This document shows, piece by piece, positions 1 to 11,499 of a stretch of 64,000 bases of DNA. The notes beneath the pieces were generated by a model that ran no database searches, had not been told where the DNA came from, and saw only the letters and a program-made list of their open reading frames with translations. The position numbers and the translations under genes were made by a program. This DNA is from Halichondria panicea (lineage: Eukaryota; Porifera; Demospongiae; Suberitida; Halichondriidae), in contig NC_087377.1 of assembly GCF_963675165.1 (NCBI RefSeq), forward strand, positions 2,195,501 to 2,259,500. Direction: 5' to 3'. Within the stretch, counting starts at the first letter, position 1, and every line of letters starts with the position of its first letter.

Positions 1-362
1 ATCACATAATTAGGGAAGTGCCTAATATTACTATGGATACAGTGCTGCATCGTCCTAATTGGGTTCGTCAAGATAGAGTTCAATACAAAAGCAACAATGC
101 TTACATTATTGTAGGAACTGATGGCCTTGATCCCTGTTTTGCTTACATCGACGAATTGATAGTAGTTGGTGGTGATCTGCTTTTTTTTCTTGTCAGGTTG
201 TGTGATATGCTGTACTTCGATGATCATTATCATGCTTATGTCATTAAAATAACATCCCAGCAATCCATCTATACCAAATTATTGGATAGAAATGTGTATC
301 ACAGTCACATACTCTCGGATGGACTTCGCTATATCACATTGAAACACTTTTTTATGTCATAA
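1..362 (+). CDS. C-terminal part of an unnamed repetitive-genome protein, cut by the left window edge
   Basis: The frame is open from the left edge (codons from base 3) to a TAA at 360-362, so no start is seen and the gene or exon begins outside. The end of the product has a run of hydrophobic beta-strand-like segments (DELIVVGGDLLFFLVRL), then a HYHAYVIKI stretch and a terminal YITLKHFFM. I associate this pattern with the C-terminus of a family found in many copies in cnidarian, sponge and fish genomes, often with transposons. It has no formal name that I know. Function is unknown and the family link is from memory of the pattern only. No signal peptide, membrane helix or catalytic motif can be claimed. 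Confidence 0.4.
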   Translation, partial: HIIREVPNITMDTVLHRPNWVRQDRVQYKSNNAYIIVGTDGLDPCFAYIDELIVVGGDLLFFLVRLCDMLYFDDHYHAYVIKITSQQSIYTKLLDRNVYHSHILSDGLRYITLKHFFMS

Positions 363-385
363 TTTCATAATTATCAGAACATTTA

Positions 386-671
386 TGGTTGTTTTGACAC
401 AGTGCTGGAGGATTTACTGCATGAGTAAAGGAATTGACCACACCAGTAGTTTTAACCAATTATATATTTATTACCTACCACAAATGGTTATTTTGACACA
501 ATTATAGAGTTTTTACTGCATGAGGAGAAGTGATTTGACCATTGTGGAAGTTTTAACCCTTTACATTTTTATTACCAATCACAAATGGTTGTTTTAACAC
601 GGTGCTGGAAGTTTTTACTGTACGAGTAAGGTACTTTTGACAACTACAGTAGTTTTAATCTATTACAGTTG
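386..671. repeat. Three tandem ~100-bp units
   Basis: Three diverged copies begin near 386, 485 and 586. Each starts with TGGTTRTTTTRACACRRT, continues with a TTTACTG...GAGTAAG-like segment and ends with AGTTTTAA...TTACC...CACAAA. They lie just after the partial ORF and carry no coding signal. Confidence 0.75.
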
Positions 672-1248
672 AAAAAACTCCAAAATGTTACTTTACTATT
701 CGCTGGTTTTTTTAACCCTTTGGTTGAAAGGTACATTTACCCATTAAGGTTAAACTAACCCAGTTGTTTTTTCAGTGTAGATTCTTGAAATGTCACCATC
801 TGCAGTGCAGTGTGTCAGATCTGCCAGTTGGTCCCCCAGAGCAAGAACTATGCAGTGCGAGAAATAGATTATTAGGGGGTAGACATTAGTAGACACGATT
901 TAAGGCTTGATATACAGTACGTATAAGGCTCGTTATAACTATCAGACCACAACCAGTCTGTGCGTGAGTACCACCATCTGCAGTGTTGATAGCCAGTGTC
1001 AGTGTCAGTGATGTTAGTAGAAATGTTTCAGACTTGACTTCATAAGTAGTGGATAGACTTCAGTACTTCAATCTAGTTCAGATAGACTTCATTATAGTTC
1101 ACAGTAGTTCAGTAGTGGATAGACTTCACTTCAATATTCCACCCAGTGGTCTCGTGTTGTCAGATCTGTAGAAATAAATCAGCATGTATATTATTGAAAA
1201 GTTGCACAAGACAGCTCACACACACACACACGCACACACACACACACA

Positions 1249-1281
<33 letters not shown>

Positions 1282-2047
1282 GTGCATGACTAGACACACG
1301 TGCATGGCTAGCTAGACACACGTGCATGGCTCACTGCGTAGCCAATTCTCACCATTTAATTAGTCAGTGCTCAAGAGCAGATACTGCCACTTGTTGTGAT
1401 ATACTGCTGTCACAAAAATGAATGAAGGTACTGACTACTGTGAGGGGCCCCTCTCTATATACATAATAATAATGTCTGATATAAATGAGATGACTGTTGA
1501 GTGCTTTTTGTTGTTGTTGATCGTTCGTTTTCGAATTTCGTGTTGTGATGAACACTATCTATTCGTGGCAGGGCGTATATAAGAATCGAATCGAATAAGA
1601 GCAATTGTTGAGCTTTAGTGGACATTTGCAGCTGTGAGAACAAGACAACACGAGGGTTAGCAATAATACATGACCAAGCAACAGCTCTAAACTATTACTG
1701 TGTATTGTAAAACATTATTTGGTGACTCCTTGATCCTATAGCTAGCACAGACAGACACAGACACACAGACACACACCTGCAAGGTTTAGAGGTGGAGTAG
1801 CGCTTCTTGAGATGTAGAGACATGTTGAAGAGATCACTTCACTTTTGTAGAGACTTCGAGATGATGGACAGTCACATTGATACTGCAAACTTGCTGCAAA
1901 TGTGAGGTTCAGCTTCTGCTTCAGCATTTATATAAATTAGTGCGCATGTGCCATAGATGTATAGGGGTGTGGCTAAATTCTAGGGGAGGGGCTGCGAAGG
2001 TGCGCATCAAATAGAATTAGTAAACAAATCTGTTCGAAAACTGTTGG
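672..2047. other. Non-coding stretch with short repeats and a (CA)n tract
   Basis: No gene recognised. It holds a repeated 14-mer CACCATCTGCAGTG (near 796 and 971), a cluster of short repeats around AGTGGATAGACTTC (1045-1130), a (CA)n microsatellite at about 1208-1282 followed by three copies of CACGTGCATG (1280-1328), and an ACAGACAC tract at 1745-1778. The short ORFs here are not credible genes. Confidence 0.6.
1208..1282. repeat. (CA)n microsatellite
   Basis: Almost pure CA dinucleotides with rare interruptions. Confidence 0.95.
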
Positions 2048-3057
2048 CCGGTGTCATAAAATTTTGGGCCCCCCCCCCGGCCTAGAATTTTGGACCCCCC
2101 GGGCCTAGAATGTTAACATTTAGGCCCCCCAGGGGGTCCAAACTGTTAACATTCTAGACCCCCCACTGTGAGATTAGGCCCCCCTCTTCTGCTATCCTTT
2201 TCTGCACGATAGAACGAAGTCAAAGAGATATTATATAATATGGTAAGGTTAGCTCTATTAGTTGACAAAGCATCAAAGAGACACATGCATGCAAAGACTC
2301 TGTATCAAACTAGCAAAAATGTTTGCATTATTATTCTATCATGGAATTCAAAGTGAAGGAAGATTTACCTTTCAAGTTACTCATGCATGCTTTACCTATA
2401 AGACTTAAATGCTTTGATGCAGCTCTGCAATGTTGGATCTGCCTGTAAGACAATCAATGTTGTTGCATAGCTATCGCCATATTTGCAACTTCGTGCTTAC
2501 TTTCTTAGTCAAATTTCAGGACACAATTTCAGTGCAAAGACAACAATTCATATCTTCCTCCATGTTTTCCTATACATAGAAGATGTAAATTGTTGTGGGG
2601 ATGCTCCAATAGCATCACTGGCTCAGCTCTCAAGTAATGTGGAATCACAGATAGAAGTCAAGAGAGAAACTGTTGTATCATGGTGGAATCACAATAGCAG
2701 TTTCCTTTTGGGACAAGGGTAATATTGGAAAGTCCGGACCAATTCGGGACAGTTGGCACCTATGTGCTTCGTGCTGCATGAGGCCTGATTCATAGAATGA
2801 CATGGTTCAGTGTGATGGCTGTGAGACCAGTGGTATACTACTGTACATGCATGAAATGTGTGTGTGTGAGGAGAGCTGCATTCAGTAACTGGCACTGCAT
2901 AAACTGTGAAGACCATAGAAGACTGTATTGGTGTATTTTGAGAATGCACTGTCACATAATGTTACCGCTGTTGCGCTGTTAATGGGGGGCCTAAAATGTT
3001 AAAATTCTAGGCTCGGGGGGGCCCAATCTCATGGGGCCTAAAATTTTATGACACCGG
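2048..3057. mobile_element. Non-autonomous TIR element with G/C-run ends and a PHD-finger-like remnant
   Basis: The left end reads CCGGTGTCATAAAATTTT and the right end is its exact reverse complement, giving a 1.01-kb element. Next to both ends sit repeated modules of C or G runs plus CCTAGAATTTT or CCTAAAATGTT (2070-2180 and 2983-3040). The interior has no intact gene, but around 2760-2920 (+) a broken frame shows CASC, a stop, then MVQCDGC, and in another frame WHCINC. This spacing recalls a PHD zinc finger (C-x2-C ... QCD-C ... W-H-C-x2-C), probably the ruin of a protein once carried by the family. No clear target-site duplication was found, so the superfamily is not assigned. Confidence 0.65.
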
Positions 3058-3352
3058 TATCGCCAAAATGTTAATAATATCCGCTGCTTAAGTATTGCAA
3101 CACTCTTGCGACCGTATAGTTAATGGACAAAATGTAAGCTTTAAAGCACCAGAAAACACATGGATAGGAGAATATAAAACCAGTTATGGTAGGATTTGAA
3201 GGATACCGTTGCTGGCATACATAGAAGGGATAATGATGAGACAACAGGCAGGCTTTAATCAACCTCAGTAGATAGCAAACACATTAAAGCCACGCCAATT
3301 TTTGTAACTTATTTATCAATTGAAAACAACGTTGTCATGTATACTATGCATA

Positions 3353-3556
3353 TGGTATAGTGGGTAATCATAACGGTGAGTAAAAATATTCGTTATTTTT
3401 GTGGGGAATCTTCATGGCCTACACGAAATTTTCACCTACGAAAACGTAGGTATGCTTATACAGTAAGTAAACGCATACTATATACTCGCGAAAATCACCA
3501 TTTCCCATTCAGTGAAACGAATCTCACGAAAATTTACCCACTATAATTATACGGTA
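3353..3556. mobile_element. MITE, TACCGTATAGCGGGTAA family, diverged copy
   Basis: A ~200-bp inverted-repeat element. The left end resembles GGTATAGTGGGTAA and the right end is TTACCCACTATA...TACGGTA. Its sub-terminal TTCGTTATTTT and ACGAAAATTTACCC motifs are shared with the copies at 15.9, 24.1 and 48.1 kb. Confidence 0.7.
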
Positions 3557-3894
3557 GTAAGACTTTTGCTCAGAAGTAGAAATACAAAACCTGTTCACAT
3601 TTCTTAAGCTCAGATGGCACCAATGCAAAACTGTGAAAATACTTTCAATGTAAGTACAACCAGAAGAAGTCTCGAGGTCAGCTGTGCGTTTGCCTCGAGA
3701 GAGAAGGCCACACACAGATTGAAGCTGATACAAGAGCACTGACTTATACTTGTACCTCTGCTTCAGAGCAAAATGAGCAAAAATAAAATTGCTTCTCCTC
3801 CAAACACTTCAAGCTTTTTAAACTAGTCCGCCAATTCTTAATTTCATGAAAACATTCTCCCTTAGGTATTACAATAGAGATATAATAATACAGT

Positions 3895-4200
3895 CCTACA
3901 CTTTGCCCACTTTATGTGTTACCTCATTGAAATCAATTTAGCATTATTATAAATTAGGTATGGGCAAAGTGTAGTATCTGCTTTAATTTGTTTCACCTTA
4001 TAATTATCACAGAGGTCGGACAATGGAAGATACCAGACTTGAGTTTCATTCTGATTTCTGTCACAGATCTTGATCCTTTGATATCGTAGAAACGGAACTT
4101 GCACGCATGCAGCAGTAATTCAGTCTGCAGTTGTGATGCATGTGTAGTCAGGGGGAATCAAAGTGATAAGAACACATGCATGTTCAATGCTGTTAACAAG
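3895..4200. repeat. Segmental duplication block, partner of 38.77-39.16 kb
   Basis: Shares an ordered series of motifs with 38766-39160: CTTTGCCCA, ATCAA(T)TT, GGGCAAA-TGTA-TATCTG, TTTCACCT, TTTCTGTCAC(A)GATCTTGAT, TAGAAACGG, ACTTGCA, TCAGTCTGCA, CAAAGTGATAAG and GTTCAATGCTGT. Non-coding as far as I can see. It is the first of several colinear blocks (see 39.17-40.2 kb). Confidence 0.65.
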
Positions 4201-5378
4201 GTGCAACAGAGAATTTCCTAACAGCAAAACCACAATAGATAATGATTTCTTAAGCCTAAACTTGCACCAAGCAAGAGTACTCTTGTATATAAATAAAACA
4301 GCCCCTTCACGCCACCTCTGTATAATGGCCAAAACATTGCTCCACAAATGTGTTCATTGCAAGCATTCTTCATGCAGATACAGGTACAGTTCATTTAGTC
4401 TAGAGAGTAGATTACCACAAATGTGTGCATGAGTAGTTGTACTTAAATGTATATATCTTTTTTGATTGGAGCATTTCTAAGAAATGGTGTTGATACCCGT
4501 GTGTAGATGAATGACTGAACTACAACAAATCCAAAAATGTTTCCATGGACACATAAGGTGGTGGGTTTGTGGTGATTAATAGAACAACAGCGAATTGTTG
4601 TAGTGGGTAATCGGTTAGAGTAATAAAACAGTAATCTTGTACAGCTAAGGTCCTAGACTTCATCACATAATTGTTCAATGGTTTAGGTATCCTGACAATC
4701 CCTGGGTGTTACAAATGTTCACAGTGTTTATAATTCATGATTTACTGGTTTTCAGGTACACTTTTGGTTAGAGTAATAACTTTTGAAAAATTAATAGCTT
4801 AGCTTTCAAATTTCTGTAGTAAGTTTACAGATAAATGGGCTACATTTTGATACCAAGAACATCCTATATGCTTATTCCATTGCTGAGATAACACTGAAAA
4901 GCTACATAATTTACTATTTTCTACTGTTTTGATGACATCGCAGCTGCAAACCACAAACCAATGATGCTTTAATCAACCACAAACGTAATTAAAAGTGGGC
5001 GTACAGTTATTGTACGCCCACTTACATTACATGTTAATTTGAGTGTCATCGATTTGTGGTTAGCAGCTTGTGATGTCATCAAAACAGTAGAAAATAGTAG
5101 AATATGTAGTTTTTCAGTGATATTCAACAATGGAATAAGCATAGAGGATGTTCTTGGTATCAAAATGTAGCCCATTTATTTGTAAACTTACCAGAGAACT
5201 TTTAAAGCTAAGCTATAAAATTTTCAGAAGATATTACTCTAACCAAAAGTGTACCTAAAAACCGGTAAATGATGAATTATAGACACTGTGAGCATATGTA
5301 AGACCCATAAAGGGATGGTCAGGATACCTAAACCATTAAACTATTGTGTGATAAAAGTCTAAGACCTTAGCTGTTTAA

Positions 5379-7959
5379 CCGAATAGCCGCGGTTATGATT
5401 TCATACGTAGTACCGCCCACCGCGGAACCAAAATCTAATTAATTTTAAATTACTTTCATTATCAGCTCCTAGCAAAGAAAGATGCGTAGCTAAGAAGCAG
5501 TAGCAGTTTTCTGCAGGCAACTTTGTTGCAAACTAGTCTAGAATAGCTACTCTGCCAGGATCTCTAAGTTTTGAACGGAGGAGTATACCAGCCAAGGCCC
5601 CAGCGAAGGATCATTTCACAAGTAAGCTCTGTGTGTGTATAGCGATCATCATTTTCCTAGTTCAGCCTTTAGAAGCCTTTTGAGTTGATGTAATATGCTT
5701 GTCCACCTACCTAGATAGCCTCTGAGTGTGTGAAATATACTGGAAGAGTAGCTTCGTGAGTTTAGAGCCTGTTTTTAGAGTGTAGTCTACAACGTTTGAT
5801 ATTCAAATTATTTTCTCTTTTTCAGCATTTGCCTCTAGCAAAGAAAGATGCATAACTTGGAAACAGTGACAGTTTTCTTTATTCAACTTCTTAGCAAAGT
5901 AGTCTACAGTAGTTACTGTGTCAGGATCTCCTGGTTTCCAACGAAACAGTCAACCAGCCAAGGCCCAGAGCAAGGGATCACTTCAGAGGTAAGCTTGTGT
6001 GCGTATATAGCAAGCATTATGTAGCTAGTATAAGCCTTCAGAAGCCTCTGAGCTGATTTAATATGCTTATGCACTTGCCTAGATAGCTTATGAGTATACT
6101 TGTGTAGAAGCTGAGTTAGTTTAGAGCCTGTTTTTAGAGTGTAGTGTACAGTGTTTGATATTCAATTTATTTGTTTCAGTGTGGCAAAGAAAGATGCACC
6201 CCTTAGTAACAGTAACAGTTCTCTTCAAGCTACCTTGTAGTTCTATCTGAACAGTCGAAGAGTCAACCAGCCAAGGACAGAGCGAGAGATTACTTTAGAG
6301 GTAAGCTTTGTGTGCGTATGATTATTAGCTAGCTGATAATACTATACGCTTACCTACGTAGCTTGTAAAGTATACTGGCTCCAGCAGTGTGTTGAAGCCC
6401 GAGTTTAAAATACAGAAGCCTATATATGTACGCTCAGCAGTTCAGCAGTGTTGCAATGTAAAGGTGTTATGCTTAGCTATCTGTTGGTCTCATCCATAAT
6501 GTATTCTGTTAATAGCTGCATGTGTATTCACTATTGATGCCCGCGTGTGTGCGTGTGTGTGTGTGCGTGCCCGCCCGTGCCGTGTGTGCCCCCTGTGTGT
6601 GCCTGTGGCATGATACTTTATATGTGCTAACAATTTACATATTATCAGTGCTGCCAAAAGTTAATTCTTATGCCTAGGCTTGTGTAAAGTTTCTGCTTGC
6701 TTCCAAGGTTACAATTCAATTAGGCTACTACTCAATTAGGCTCACTACTCATTTAGGCTCACTGTGTACATGTATGGTGGTTGATTGCATAATAATGTTC
6801 TGACCTTTTCAGGGGAAAGCAAAGGCTTGTTGGGCTTATGAGTGTACTGTTTACTTGTGTAAGGACATTTTATTCCCAACATAATAGGCTTGTTGGTTGT
6901 GTTATGCTCCCCAGCTAGGATTAGGTCATAATTTGTCATTAGTTGGCTTGTTGGCTTGTGTGTTTGCCTGTGATATGCATTGTAATTCTTCTGTGCCCAA
7001 AGTTGAATCTTTTTATGAACTCCCAGTTTGTTGTAGGATCACAATTGCTTTATATGTGCCTATGAGTGCCATTGCATGTAAGTTTGCTTGTGGGAGCCTA
7101 TACATAATTATGTCTAAGGTTGCATGATTCATAATTATTTTTTGTCACCCTTGTATGAGATGTACTGTACTTTGTGTATGGCTGTTCTCAGTATACTTCT
7201 TTAGGTTTGTTGGCTTGTGAGTTAGTGCTGTGTTACATGTATCTACCCAATTTTTAGTGTGCTGTCTGTTATAGCAATTCAATTATAATTATGTGGCTGA
7301 ATGTTATTATTCAATTTAGTGTGTGTATTGATTATCTTTTGATCTTTTAGGCACCACCCCAAAGGTTACATTTAAAATTCAATTCTTTATGGCTGGTTTG
7401 TTGGCTGGTGTTTGTCAGGTTCTGTGCTACTTGTGTGTAAGAACCATTGGTTCTAGAGGTGATCTGCTTGGTTGGTAATACTCTTTCTTCCTCATGCAGG
7501 TCTGTGAAACAATCGTCACTGCTATCTGCCATGGAACCACCACCACCATCTTATGGGTCCGAGAAGTCCTACTCACTGTCACTACTATCCAAGATACCCA
7601 GGATACCTCATCCCCTGTGTACAGAGGCCTCTTTGTTATTGTTGTACCATAGAATTAATTGTAATTGTATTTATTATAATGTATGTTCACTTTTGAGATT
7701 GATATTGAATTTATATAAATACAAATTTCACACGAAATTTTAAGCAAATTTTTGATTGGTAACCTATGGCGATCGGACTTGGTATGGCTTCTGTTGACCT
7801 TCGCGAGAAGCCTTGCAAAGATGTGGAGCTCAGGAATGTTGTAGCTTACCACAAATTAAATAAGAGTAGAGTAATGTGCGGTTGACGCAAATATGTGTCA
7901 TCCGCGGCTAACAGCTTATTCCTTAATGACGCAAATTTGCGTCAACCGCGGCTATTCGG
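5379..7959. mobile_element. TTAA-flanked TIR element (piggyBac-like target site)
   Basis: The left end CCGAATAGCCGCGG and right end CCGCGGCTATTCGG are inverted repeats flanked on both sides by TTAA (5375-5378 and 7960-7963). The uninterrupted version of the site is inferred from the other arm of the host foldback element, which has no insert here. TTAA duplications are typical of the piggyBac superfamily, but no transposase is present in the 2.6 kb, so it is non-autonomous. The right end carries palindromic ACGCAAA...TTGCGTC sub-repeats (about 7878-7946). The interior holds three exon-like tandem units (5463-6345). Confidence 0.75.
5463..6345 (+). repeat. Three tandem ~350-bp units resembling duplicated exons
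   Basis: Each unit has CTAGCAAAGAAAGATGC-like sequence and GTAACAGTT(C)TCTT, then CAACCAGCCAAGG and a segment ending in TTCA(C/G)A-GTAAGC. Starts are near 5463, 5826 and 6180. Units 2 and 3 are preceded by T-rich sequence ending in CAG and all end in GTAAGC, so each looks like a complete exon with acceptor and donor. No long reading frame runs through them, so untranslated leader exons or decayed coding exons are both possible. Confidence 0.55.
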
Positions 7960-7992
7960 TTAAGGTTAGTGTTTTATTACTCTAACCGTTAC

Positions 7993-8758
7993 CAGAGATA
8001 CAAAAGAAAGTGGATTGGAAACGACCGCCCACGCCCTATGTAAAAGGACTGACATCCGGTGAAGCACTCCGTGTAATTATTGCGCTCGCAAATAATTACA
8101 TGGAGGACTGCGCTATCCCTGGTTTCTAGCTCTCCTATCCACTAGAGATCACTCAGGGCCTGGGAGATACTTGAGAGAAGTAAGCTTATACCACTGACAA
8201 GCTCTAAGTCCGTTGTCTTTACTCTGTTTCCAATTTTTTTGAGTTTAGCTTGAATTACTCTATGTCAACTTTTCTCTGTCCCTCCTGTGAAGTCAAAACA
8301 GCAAAGGACATTGCTTGACTTGGTTATTATGTATCTAAGTGCTACATAGAATGGCTTTATGCTATAAATAAGCTGTACTGTTCATAAACGTTTGCAGTAT
8401 AGTCCTTCAAACTGCTTTAGTATACTTTTAGACACACCACGGGCCTGTCCCTCCTACGACTTCATAGTAAAGGCTATTTCTTCTTGCATAGCATTTATTT
8501 GTCTAGTAATAGTGGCTGCATGGCTTAGTCGACTTTTTAGAGCTAAATTCTCTTTACTTTTTAGAAAAATCAACATTAAAAATGATCAATTTCACTGTTT
8601 CTATGTACAGCACATAGTAGAGCAGTCAAGACAGGTAATGAGCATGCTGACTATAAATATAATCCTTTGTAGTTTTAGCCACGCCCTATAACGCGGAATG
8701 CTTCACGCAAAAATTTCGTAAAAATTTCGTTTCCAATCCCCTTTCTTTTGTATCTCTG
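7993..8758. mobile_element. hAT-like non-autonomous element
   Basis: The ends are CAGAGATACAAAAGAAAG and its exact reverse complement, with the repeat continuing imperfectly for about 35 bp. It is flanked by a perfect 7-bp direct repeat CCGTTAC (7986-7992 and 8759-8765). CAGRG-type termini and a 7-8 bp duplication fit the hAT superfamily. The 766-bp body has no transposase. A 99-codon frame at 8392-8691 includes a hydrophobic stretch but shows no sign of being a gene. Confidence 0.75.
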
Positions 8759-9137
8759 CCGTTACCCACTATAACAATTTGCTGTTGTTCTATTAATCAC
8801 CACAAACCCACCACCTTATGTTTCCATGGAAACATTTTTTGGATATGTTGTAGTTCAGTCATTCATCTACACATGGGTATCAACACCATTTCTTAGAAAT
8901 ACTCCAATCAAAAGATATTTACATTTAAGTACAACTACTCACACATTTTTGTGGTAATCTACTCTCTAGACTAAATGAACTGTACATACTATAAGCTTTT
9001 CAACACTGCTATCACAGGTTTGGTTTGGCCCTAAGGATATACTACATGGTACTTTTCTTTTGCAAGTGAAAGTCTGCAATCCACTGTGTGTATGCATGTG
9101 ATGACTGAGAGGTGTAATGACTAGGACAGAATAGGTG

Positions 9138-9195
9138 TGGCTTAGTAGATTAGATGATAGATTAGGCATGGGTTCGATTCCCTTGGGGGACTTTT
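9138..9195 (+). ncRNA. tRNA-like RNA polymerase III promoter (possible SINE or tRNA relic)
   Basis: TGGCTTAGTAGA at 9138-9149 resembles an A box and GGTTCGATTCC at 9171-9181 matches a B box, spaced as in a tRNA. A T-run follows at about 9204. Acceptor-stem pairing is not convincing, so a true tRNA is unlikely. A tRNA-derived SINE head or tRNA relic fits better. Confidence 0.4.
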
Positions 9196-9569
9196 CTTAT
9201 ATTTTTTTACAATTATAATTTCTCTAATACTACATACTTCCTCTCAAGTCATAAAATCAAGTTGGGGCATCGCCCGCTTTCACGGAAACCAGGCAACAAC
9301 ATTAATTTTTTTGTAGAAGTGGCCAAAATAGTTCAACTAACACTAAAAGTATTTTGATCATATCTAACAATCTAATAGTGGTTTTGCTGTGGCATGCACT
9401 CTGTTGCAAGTCACTGTATACATTTCCCACTCTGCACAAAACCCACAAGTGTGTGACTGAGGCAAAACAGTTGGTAAACCACAGACATAAGACACTACCT
9501 ACTTCTCACAACTCCAAGGCATGGGGTCAGGACTGGGTAACAACTGTAGCTAGAGAATAGAAGACTGCA

Positions 9570-9645
9570 AGCCTCTCTGTACCAGCTATCCTCTCTGCAC
9601 CAGATATCCTCTCTGTACCAGCAAGCCTCTCTGCACCAGATACCC
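9570..9645. repeat. Four ~18-bp tandem units
   Basis: Alternating copies of CCTCTCTGTACCAG and CCTCTCTGCACCAG with a variable 4-5 bp linker. Confidence 0.85.
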
Positions 9646-10070
9646 TTGATATTGTAAGCAATTCCTATACTAGGTTTGTGAGCTACTACTACTAGTCACA
9701 CAGACTGAATGTCTGGAGCTATAAGAGAGAAACTGTCTCCTCAGCGTCGGGGCAAGGTACTTTAGATAGTTCTATATAGTTTTTTACATGTATACTGGAA
9801 AATACCTACTTTGAGTGTAACCAGTAATATATTCCCCATACATGCACTCAGCAATACTATGCTCACCTGATGGGATGTTGTGGTGCATGGGGTAACTGGA
9901 TTAGGACTCTCATGCAGGGGGGTGGGGTCCTGTACACCCTTGCAGCTGGAAGGCCTGGGAGAGAAAAAAAGGACAGTCACTTATATTCAATAATTATAAT
10001 GTTCCTCACTTGTCTAATTGTGTGTTTGCTTCCAACATGCTGCACTGTTTAGTCCATCACTCGATCACTA

Positions 10071-11485
10071 TGGAACGCCGTTTGCGACAAAATTCAGGCA
10101 GAATGTGATAGGCGTGTGCATCCAATATAAAATCGATTTTTGAAGATCGATTTTTAATAATCGATTTTTTACAGTTGATTTTCGATTTACACGTGAACGA
10201 TCTTTGACAATCGATCTGATAATCGATTTTTGAAATTCGATTTTTGATAATCGATTTTTGATAATCGATTATTGAAATTCGATTTTTGATAATCAATTTT
10301 TGATAATCGATTATTGAAATTCGATTTTTGATAATCGATTTTAGAACTGCTCTGGGGCAGAGGAGGTTGGACACGATCACGTGCACCACTTTTTTTGCTG
10401 AGCTGGCACAAAAATTGACAATGAGTTCTATGTAAACTTCTAGCTGATGTTGCACGGTCATTAGAGACTGAAGGCAAACTTTATGTGCCTCTCTGGCTTC
10501 TTTTGGTATAAAACTTTCATTAACTAACCCGATCCCCACCGATCCCCTCTATTCTGGCGAGTTATCAGTGCATACAGTGTTTACTAGATTCTTGCCAGCC
10601 AGTACAATGCAAGCTGCATACAGCACCGCTGAACTATACTCTACCCTATAGTCTAGCTAATCTTGGTCCAGCCAGACAACAGACACAGCTAGTCCGGTGT
10701 TACAAGTCAGCAAAGCAAAAGTATCCATAGCTTTTTTATTACAGTTATTCGGTATCTATGGTAACGTGAGCAGAGACCTTAGGAATGTCACATGATTGAT
10801 GACGCGTGGCCAACCTCCTCTGGCTCTGGGGGAGCCCCTGTCTAAAGCTGTATCACGTGAGACTATCCTTAGAGCATTGAAGAAGCCACTATTCATGACT
10901 TCTATTCTATCTGGAATCACTAAACTCTTTCTCAGCTCTCTAAGCACACACAAGATGGCCAAATAAAACAGTGCTGGCGAGAAAGCATACAAAAATGGGT
11001 GCACGAAGGAACTAAATAAGTTCTAAAATTAATGATTTTTACTGTGACTTATGGCCCTTCTTTTTAATGGTTCCAAAAAACAATAATGTTTCGCTTTTGC
11101 GTTATAGTCTATCATGTGAGATAGCTAACCAAGCCAAGCTTTGATTCCAGGCCGCGGAAAGGAGTTTGTGCATGTTCTGAGTTTCAAGGGCGGCCTAACT
11201 GTAGCCATTTTAATGTATCGCGATTTTTGTATAGATTTTTAAAAGTCGATTATCAAAAATTGATTATCAAAAATCGATTATCAAAAATCGATTATCAAAA
11301 ATCGAATTTCAATAATCGATTATCAAAAATCGATTATCAGATCGATTGTCAAAGATCGTTCACGTGTAAATCGAAAATCAACTGTAAAAAATCGATTATT
11401 AAAAATCGATCTTCAAAAATTGATTTTATATTGGATGCACACGCCTATCAGATTCTGCCTGAATTTTGTCGCAAACGGCGTTCCA
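10071..11485. mobile_element. TA-flanked element with ~270-bp inverted repeats made of ATCGATT motifs
   Basis: The left end TGGAACGCCGTTTGCGAC and its reverse complement at the right end are each flanked by TA (10069-10070, 11486-11487), as in Tc1/mariner-type insertions. The arms run inward for about 270 bp through tandem ATCGATTTTTGATA-like units (10130-10345 and 11236-11430). The ~890-bp interior has a shorter internal inverted pair (GGCAGAGGAGGTTGG near 10356, CCAACCTCCTCTGG near 10809) and no transposase. The ORFs in the arms are low-complexity translations of the repeats. The paralogous segment at 39.6 kb lacks the element, which supports insertion. Confidence 0.75.
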
Positions 11486-11499
11486 TAGATCACTGTGCT

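Larger units (their letters stand above)
4384..8985. mobile_element. Large foldback (long inverted-repeat) element split by two nested insertions
   Basis: The left arm (4384 to about 4995) begins GTACAGTTCATTTAGTC and its reverse complement closes the element at 8985. Removing the inserts 5379-7959 and 7993-8758 leaves a right arm of about 600 bp (5024-5375, the stretch around 7964-7992, and 8759-8985) matching the left arm over its whole length. The centre is a perfect 27-bp hairpin at 4997-5023 (GTGGGCGTACA / TGTACGCCCAC). No coding capacity is seen in the arms. The order of events is readable: foldback first, then the TTAA element and the hAT-like element into its right arm. Confidence 0.8.

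Noticed and set aside
8392-8691. 99-codon ORF with a hydrophobic segment
   Set aside because: It lies wholly in a non-autonomous hAT-like element, with no coding bias or partner exon.
9129-9195. Functional tRNA gene
   Set aside because: A and B boxes are plausible but I could not form a 7-bp acceptor stem or a normal anticodon arm; kept only as a promoter-like relic.
10057-10539. 160-codon minus ORF
   Set aside because: Most of it translates ATCGATT repeats in the element arm; the non-repeat N-terminal part (MGIGLVNESFIPKEAREAHK) matches nothing I know. The mirror ORF at 11227-11619 is the other arm.
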